Assembly (NCBI GenBank): GCA_034722035.1
Contig: JAYENK010000035.1
Span: 1-33,077, forward strand
Length of the DNA stretch: 33,077 nt
Direction of reading: 5' to 3'
Source of the DNA: JAYENK01 sp034722035
GTDB lineage: Bacteria; Patescibacteriota; Patescibacteriia; Patescibacteriales; UBA12075
The translations under genes were made by a program, and so were the position numbers. Of this stretch, positions 29,404-33,077 are shown one piece after another. The first letter of the stretch is position 1; each line of letters starts with the position of its first letter. The notes beneath the pieces are model-generated. The model saw only the letters and a list, made by a program, of their open reading frames with translations. It searched no databases and had not been told where the DNA came from.

Positions 29404-29430
29404 CATGCCCTTCACGTCTTTTATGTCTGT
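29404..29430. repeat. Degenerate 9-mer tandem repeat, inverted relative to 28139-28165
   Basis: Read on the minus strand: ACAGACATA, AAAGACGTG, AAGGGCATG, matching the pattern of the GGACATC units before the tRNA. The match is weak and could be chance. Confidence 0.35.
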
Positions 29431-29581
29431 AGGTCGTGGGGGAATGGGGTGTTTTGTTTTTCCAACAAGCTTGTTGAGGCTATAGAGTGTGTTGAGCAGG
29501 ATATTTATACTTATTTTACTCTAATGTTAGTAAAAATATTATTGTTTTTATAGCTTCTGTAAAATGCTAGAGTTTGTATGG

Positions 29582-29621
29582 GTTTTGTAGCTGTTTTGTA
29601 GTAGTTTTGTATAGTTTCGTA
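29582..29621. repeat. Four helically phased GTTTTGTA repeats
   Basis: GTTTTGTA begins at 29582, 29593 and 29604, and GTTTCGTA at 29614. The spacing of 11, 11 and 10 bp places every copy on the same face of the helix, as expected for binding sites of one protein (iteron- or arm-type sites). Confidence 0.6.
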
Positions 29622-29646
29622 AGAGTTTTTTACAGTGTTTTATGTG

Positions 29647-29660
29647 CGAACTTAAGTTCG
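29647..29660. promoter_or_regulatory. Perfect 14-bp palindrome, operator-like
   Basis: CGAACTTAAGTTCG is a perfect inverted repeat with no spacer, about 25 bp after the phased repeats. It is suitable for a dimeric regulator or recombination-directionality factor. Confidence 0.5.
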
Positions 29661-29752
29661 TATCATGGTTTTAAAAAAATTAGGTTTGACTATACCCAGT
29701 GTTCCTACTATAGTCCCAGAATGAGCTCGGGGGGATGAGGGTTTATATAGAG

Positions 29753-29779
29753 ATGGCGTCCATGGCGTCCATGGCGTCT
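29753..29779. repeat. Tandem 9-bp repeat ATGGCGTCC
   Basis: Two perfect copies and one with a final T stand head to tail. The reverse complement, ATGGACGCC, is nearly the ATGGACGTC unit found upstream of tRNA-Thr, so the two arrays face each other across the integrase. Confidence 0.7.
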
Positions 29780-29956
29780 TGTTATACATTATTGATCGCT
29801 AAGCTTTGCTTGTCGGTCTTTTTTATTTTCTCAAACAACCGCAGGTCTATCCCCACGGTATGCGGATGCTGTTAGCTATCTCTAGTGAGCTTTAATTTTA
29901 TTTTATAAAGGTTGAACTTTATTGGCTCATTAATTAACAGTTAACTTAAAGACTAT

Positions 29957-30247
29957 ATGACCAAACCAACAAGTACATATCGTGGTTCAAAGGAAACCTA
30001 TAGACGAGTAGCGGCACAGATTGTTGACCGCTGGGGCGAAGAAGAGATTAGTAACTTCGACCCTTATTCAAACTGTATGACTTACGCACAATGGCTTAAG
30101 GCTGGATTCAAAGTCAGCAAAGGAGAAAAGGCACTCAAGTCTACTACAATTGTAGAGAAAACAGATGATAATGGTAACACAGTTGCCAAGTATCCTCGTA
30201 CAGTTAACTTGTTTTATATCAAGCAAGTTGAGCCAGTTAGTAACTAG
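29957..30247 (+). CDS. Small protein with ArdC N-terminal-like ssDNA-binding domain
   Basis: This is a 96-residue protein. TYAQWLKAGFKVSKGEKALKSTTIVEK and the end TVNLFYIKQVEPV match the core of the ArdC N-terminal domain (WkxlGxxVkKGEk, then an FxxxQ pattern). That domain binds single-stranded DNA in plasmid antirestriction proteins. The zinc-peptidase domain that normally follows is absent, so only the binding module is present. It could protect incoming DNA or serve the element's transfer, which is inference. No SD. It is closed by a terminator 33 bp downstream. Confidence 0.65.
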   Translation: MTKPTSTYRGSKETYRRVAAQIVDRWGEEEISNFDPYSNCMTYAQWLKAGFKVSKGEKALKSTTIVEKTDDNGNTVAKYPRTVNLFYIKQVEPVSN

Positions 30248-30279
30248 CTTGTCGCACATTAGTATTAACGTAGTAATTT

Positions 30280-30306
30280 ACAGTTCTTAGCTAGGACTGT
30301 TTTTTA
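30280..30306 (+). terminator. Terminator after the ArdC-N-like gene
   Basis: ACAGTTC (30280-30286) pairs with GGACTGT (30294-30300), followed by seven T. Confidence 0.85.
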
Positions 30307-30321
30307 TTACCTAAAAGATTT

Positions 30322-30525
30322 ATGGATATAAAACCAATCATCGCTAGAATTGCATCCGACTGCGATTTGCGAACGCGGTTTAACCGCAACGTTCCTGGTC
30401 TCTTTGATGACTACGTGTTATCGGGACAAGGAGAACTGCAAACTCTCGAGGAGGCTAACAGGACTAATGTTTATAACTATTTTCTGGATGGAATGGATTT
30501 TATTTCTAACCAGATCAGAGTATGA
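30322..30525 (+). CDS. Small protein of unknown function
   Basis: A 67-residue ORF between two terminators, which supports it as a gene of its own. It is mostly polar and predicted helical (MDIKPIIARIASDCDLRTRF, then LQTLEEANRTNVYNYFLDGMDFISNQI). There is no signal peptide or known motif. It ends with TGA. A second frame over the same DNA is also open, but this one has the better composition and the ATG right after the upstream terminator. Confidence 0.5.
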   Translation: MDIKPIIARIASDCDLRTRFNRNVPGLFDDYVLSGQGELQTLEEANRTNVYNYFLDGMDFISNQIRV

Positions 30526-30557
30526 ATATAGGTCCGAGGGAGTTAGGTGAATGGATT

Positions 30558-30584
30558 GCCCGAGTGTTAATCGCTTGGGCTTTC
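30558..30584 (+). terminator. Terminator between small accessory ORFs
   Basis: GCCCGAG (30558-30564) pairs with CTTGGGC (30574-30580), including one G-U, followed by TTTCCTT, a weak T-tract. Confidence 0.65.
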
Positions 30585-30615
30585 CTTCACTTTATAATTA
30601 ATCTAATTATTAATC

Positions 30616-30777
30616 ATGTCTAAACAATTAAGTATCGCCACCGCCATAGTCGAAAAAGAGAAAGTCAGGCAAAAGAATTGTAAACATAAGTTCATTACAG
30701 TTCCGGCTTTCGACTTCGACGACGACGAGGTTTACTACTTCGGAGTTTGCCAGCGGTGCGGTCTAGAGACAGAATAA
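30616..30777 (+). CDS. Small zinc-ribbon-like protein
   Basis: A 53-residue ORF from ATG 30616 to TAA 30777. It starts with a helix (MSKQLSIATAIVEKEKVRQK), then NCKHKFITVPAF, an acidic FDFDDDEVYYFG, and VCQRCGLETE. The C-x-H...C-x2-C spacing suggests one zinc site. The G+C-richer codons (GAC and GCC runs) differ from the housekeeping genes. No family is recognised. The next gene begins 4 bp after its stop, so the two are likely cotranscribed. Confidence 0.6.
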   Translation: MSKQLSIATAIVEKEKVRQKNCKHKFITVPAFDFDDDEVYYFGVCQRCGLETE

Positions 30778-30781
30778 ATTT

Positions 30782-31120
30782 ATGGAAACAATTAACAAGA
30801 TCCAAATTAATGGGTCAGTCAAGACGGACGCTGTAGGAAATATTTTAGAGCGTTCTACTTTGCTTAACATTCGGACTGACGATGTGCTTGAAGCTATTCA
30901 GCTTTTTAGTCAGTTGAAAAATAAGATGGATGGGCAAGCGAGTATTAACACAGAACCAGAACTGAAAAGGATTACAGCTAATGATATTTTTCCAGATAAG
31001 GAAGAAGAAACAAATGTTTGTCCGGAGTGCGGGAACAAGCTAGTCCAGAGAAGTGGCCGGAATGGTTTCTTCTATGGTTGTACTAGCTATCCAAATTGTA
31101 GATATACCAAGCAAGCTTAA
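30782..31120 (+). CDS. Small protein with C-terminal topoisomerase-type zinc ribbon
   Basis: This is a 112-residue protein. The C-terminal 36 residues (NVCPECGNKLVQRSGRNGFF, then YGCTSYPNCRY) match the zf-C4 topoisomerase zinc ribbon, with CPEC and C-x5-C ligands, a single-stranded-DNA-binding module usually repeated at the end of topoisomerase I. The N-terminal 75 residues (KIQINGSVKTDAVGNILERSTLLNIRTDDVLEAIQLFSQLK) are unrelated to topoisomerase and unrecognised. A stand-alone ribbon of this kind may bind DNA or act as an adaptor in the element. Confidence 0.72.
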   Translation: METINKIQINGSVKTDAVGNILERSTLLNIRTDDVLEAIQLFSQLKNKMDGQASINTEPELKRITANDIFPDKEEETNVCPECGNKLVQRSGRNGFFYGCTSYPNCRYTKQA

Positions 31121-31127
31121 ACAAAAT

Positions 31128-31164
31128 GCCGGGGTTGTTCAATGTGAATGACTCCGGTTTTTTT
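31128..31164 (+). terminator. Terminator after the zinc-ribbon gene
   Basis: CCGGGGTTGTTC (31129-31140) pairs with GAATGACTCCGG (31146-31157), with G-U pairs, followed by seven T. Confidence 0.85.
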
Positions 31165-31213
31165 GTGTTTGGTGTTAGTTTAACTCAATTTGCACGGTAA
31201 TATTACCTAACCC

Positions 31214-31288
31214 TTGACAAAACACCCTATTTTTAAGCGAGCTTTAGCGATTTAGACCTTGACTTTTAAGCCTAAAAAGTGGTAAATT
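31214..31288 (+). promoter_or_regulatory. Promoter region of hsdM
   Basis: The better pair is TTGACT (31259-31264) with TAAATT (31283-31288), an 18-bp spacer. A perfect TTGACA at 31214-31219 has only a poor -10. The following leader contains AAGCAATTTGCTT and a T-run (31311-31330), a weak terminator-like hairpin before the gene. Confidence 0.45.
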
Positions 31289-31345
31289 AAAAGGGAATTA
31301 AAGCAATTTGCTTCTTTTTTATTTATAACTTTATTATTATAATTT

Positions 31346-32887
31346 ATGGCTAAGAATAACAACAATAATTCTTTCGAGCAATCATTATTTAAAGCTGCAG
31401 ACAGACTACGTAAAAATATTGATGCAGCAGAATATAAGCATATTGTGCTTGGCTTAATATTTCTCAAGTATATTTCAGATTCATTTGTTGAACATTATGA
31501 CAAATTAAAAGAAGGCAAGGGCGAATATGAAGGAGCTGATCCAGAAGATAGAGACGAGTATAAGGCAGAGAATGTATTCTTCGTGCCGACTATTGCACGT
31601 TGGAGTTACTTGCATGCTCGAGCTAAACAACCAAATATTGGTACTGATCTTGATTCAGCAATGGAGGTGATAGAAAAAGAAAATTCAAACCTGAAAGGAA
31701 TTTTGCCAAAAGTATATGCTCGTCAAAATTTAGATAAAGCTGCACTTGGTAGCTTAATCGATTTGATTGGTGATATTGCTCTTGGAGATGCAGCTTCTCG
31801 TTCTAAAGACTTGCTTGGTAGAGTGTATGAATATTTCTTGGGAGAGTTTGCCAATGCTGAAGGAAAGAAGGGTGGACAATTTTATACTCCAAAGTCAATC
31901 GTAAGACTGATGGTTGAAATGATTGAGCCATATAAAGGTAGGGTGTACGACCCAGCCTGTGGAAGTGGTGGGATGTTTGTAATGAGTGAGAAGTTTGTAA
32001 ATGAACACAAGGGAAAGCTGGATGATATTTCAATCTATGGACAAGAATCAAACCAAACTACTTGGAAGTTATGTCGGATGAACTTAGCTATTCGCGGGAT
32101 TGATGGTTCGCAAGTTGCTTGGAATGGCGAAGGCTCATTTTTAAGTGATGCTCATAAAGATTTGAAAGCAGATTATATTTTAGCAAACCCACCATTTAAT
32201 GATAGTGATTGGTCAGGAGAGACTTTGAAGAACGATCCGCGCTGGCAGTTTGGCACACCTCCAACTGGCAACGCAAATTTTGCTTGGATGCAACACATGA
32301 TTTATCATCTTTCACCTAAAGGCATTATGGCGCTGGTTTTGGCCAATGGCTCCTTGTCTTCCAATACTTCTAACGAGGGGAATATTCGTGAATCAATAGT
32401 AAGGGCTGATCTAGTGGATTGCATCGTGGCTTTACCAAAACAATTATTCTTTAATACTGGTATTCCTGCATGCCTTTGGTTTATATCTAGAAAACGAACA
32501 GGTAATGGAGATCGTAAAAGAACTGGCGAGATATTGTTTATTGATGCGAGCAATCTTGGCTATATGGCAGATCGTATTCATCGAGAGTTTGCGCAAGAAG
32601 ACTTGAATAAGATAACCAGCACTTATCATGAGTGGCGGGAAAAGGATGGTAAATACGAGGATGTAAAAGGTTATTGTAAATCTGCAGAAATGAAAGAGGT
32701 TGAAAAATATAAGTTCATTTTAACGCCAGGGCGATATGTTGGAATTCCTGATGAAGAAGGTGATGGTATTCCGTTTGAAGAGAAGATGGTGGGTTTGACC
32801 GCGGAGCTTAAGGGGCAGATAGATGAAGAAGTTAAGCTGAATAAAGAAATAAAAAAGAGACTAAGTAAAGTTGGAATAAAAATTTAA
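31346..32887 (+). CDS. hsdM: Type I restriction-modification methyltransferase subunit
   Basis: This is a 513-residue N-6 adenine methylase that, with HsdS, methylates the recognition site and, with HsdR, forms the restriction complex. The N-terminal helical domain is FEQSLFKAADRLRKNIDAAEYKHIVLGLIFLKYISDSF. The SAM-binding motif is DPACGSGGMF (202-211), and the catalytic NPPF is at 281-284. GRVYEYFLGEFANAEGKKGGQFYTP is the typical preceding block. It ends KLNKEIKKRLSKVGIKI, a usual HsdM tail. No hsdS or hsdR is in the remaining 190 bp, so the partners must lie beyond the window. It differs from the single-chain enzyme at the left edge. Confidence 0.93.
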   Translation: MAKNNNNNSFEQSLFKAADRLRKNIDAAEYKHIVLGLIFLKYISDSFVEHYDKLKEGKGEYEGADPEDRDEYKAENVFFVPTIARWSYLHARAKQPNIGTDLDSAMEVIEKENSNLKGILPKVYARQNLDKAALGSLIDLIGDIALGDAASRSKDLLGRVYEYFLGEFANAEGKKGGQFYTPKSIVRLMVEMIEPYKGRVYDPACGSGGMFVMSEKFVNEHKGKLDDISIYGQESNQTTWKLCRMNLAIRGIDGSQVAWNGEGSFLSDAHKDLKADYILANPPFNDSDWSGETLKNDPRWQFGTPPTGNANFAWMQHMIYHLSPKGIMALVLANGSLSSNTSNEGNIRESIVRADLVDCIVALPKQLFFNTGIPACLWFISRKRTGNGDRKRTGEILFIDASNLGYMADRIHREFAQEDLNKITSTYHEWREKDGKYEDVKGYCKSAEMKEVEKYKFILTPGRYVGIPDEEGDGIPFEEKMVGLTAELKGQIDEEVKLNKEIKKRLSKVGIKI

Positions 32888-32919
32888 TTTATTATTCTAG
32901 TTAGATCGTTTGAAAAATC

Positions 32920-33077
32920 ATGACTAAAAAAGTGAAAAAAATAATTTTTCCAAGATTGCGGACAATACTAAAAGCTAATGGCTGGAAACCAATTATAGCG
33001 ACAATAAGTGCTTTTACTGTTTTGTATTTTACAAAATATTTATACGATTTTTGTTTATCAAATGAGTGGTCATGGAT
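32920..33077 (+). CDS. Membrane protein start, truncated by the window edge
   Basis: An open frame from ATG 32920 runs to the end of the window (52 codons). A basic N-terminus (MTKKVKKIIFPRLRTILKANGWK) precedes a transmembrane helix at about residues 24-43 (PIIATISAFTVLYFTKYLYDF). It lies 32 bp after hsdM, inside the expected hsdM-hsdS-hsdR operon, but does not look like HsdS. Family unknown. Confidence 0.55.
   Translation, partial: MTKKVKKIIFPRLRTILKANGWKPIIATISAFTVLYFTKYLYDFCLSNEWSW

Larger units (their letters stand above)
29399..29956. other. 558-bp non-coding, repeat- and palindrome-rich region after the integrase
   Basis: No ORF with coding character was found on either strand. The region holds 9-mer repeats at its start and again at 29753-29779, four phased GTTTTGTA-type repeats, a 14-bp palindrome, and a GACTATA/TATAGTC hairpin (29688-29715). 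This is a plausible recombination or regulatory region of the element. Confidence 0.6.

Overview
The window is a low-GC chromosomal segment that most resembles a Patescibacteria/CPR (Parcubacteria-like) genome. This is inferred from A+T-rich intergenic DNA, compact genes that mostly lack Shine-Dalgarno (SD) sequences, a standard code with all three stops in use, and a gene set typical of such genomes (stand-alone ComEC-like hydrolase, short PilB, LemA/HtpX pair, class II aldolase, glycerate-2-kinase). No 16S rRNA is present, so the assignment is only inference.

Layout: 1-695 is the 5' part of a minus-strand restriction/methylation protein, followed by a secreted cohesin-like protein. argS and a lipoprotein follow at 1.7-4.1 kb. 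A pyrD-pyrF-pyrE operon at 4.2-6.6 kb ends in a 100-N scaffold gap flanked by identical 127-bp copies of the pyrE 3' end, and pyrE lacks its PRPP loop. Glycerate kinase, a ComEC-like hydrolase, a response regulator and an extended ndk lie at 6.9-10.2 kb. From 11.9 to 28.0 kb is a long co-directional housekeeping stretch: ileS, a tRNA thiolation enzyme, pilB, lemA, htpX, ruvX, recO, hicBA, aspS, a nucleotidase, scpA, scpB, dacA, tpiA, fba and a TPR protein.

The most unusual part is 10.2-11.9 kb, between ndk and ileS. Three consecutive units each have a short leader ORF, a terminator hairpin, a competing antiterminator pairing between the 3' part of the leader ORF and the 5' arm of the terminator, and then a small SD-led ORF of unknown function. 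One leader has ten Ile codons out of 26, one has nine Leu codons in ten, and one is a mixed Ile/Val/Leu/Phe/Trp leader. This is the architecture of amino-acid attenuators such as ilvL and leuL, but attached to unknown small proteins and next to isoleucyl-tRNA synthetase. A fourth promoter there drives a roughly 125-nt structured RNA ending at a strong terminator.

The last 5 kb (28.0-33.1 kb) is an accessory island. It holds a tRNA-Thr(GGU) gene split by a 207-nt group I intron directly after the anticodon, an intron-free tRNA-like copy upstream, a tyrosine recombinase, repeat-rich non-coding DNA, several small ORFs (ArdC-N-like, zinc-ribbon and unknown), and hsdM of a type I restriction-modification system continuing off the window. 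The methylase-nuclease at the left edge is a second, separate defence gene.
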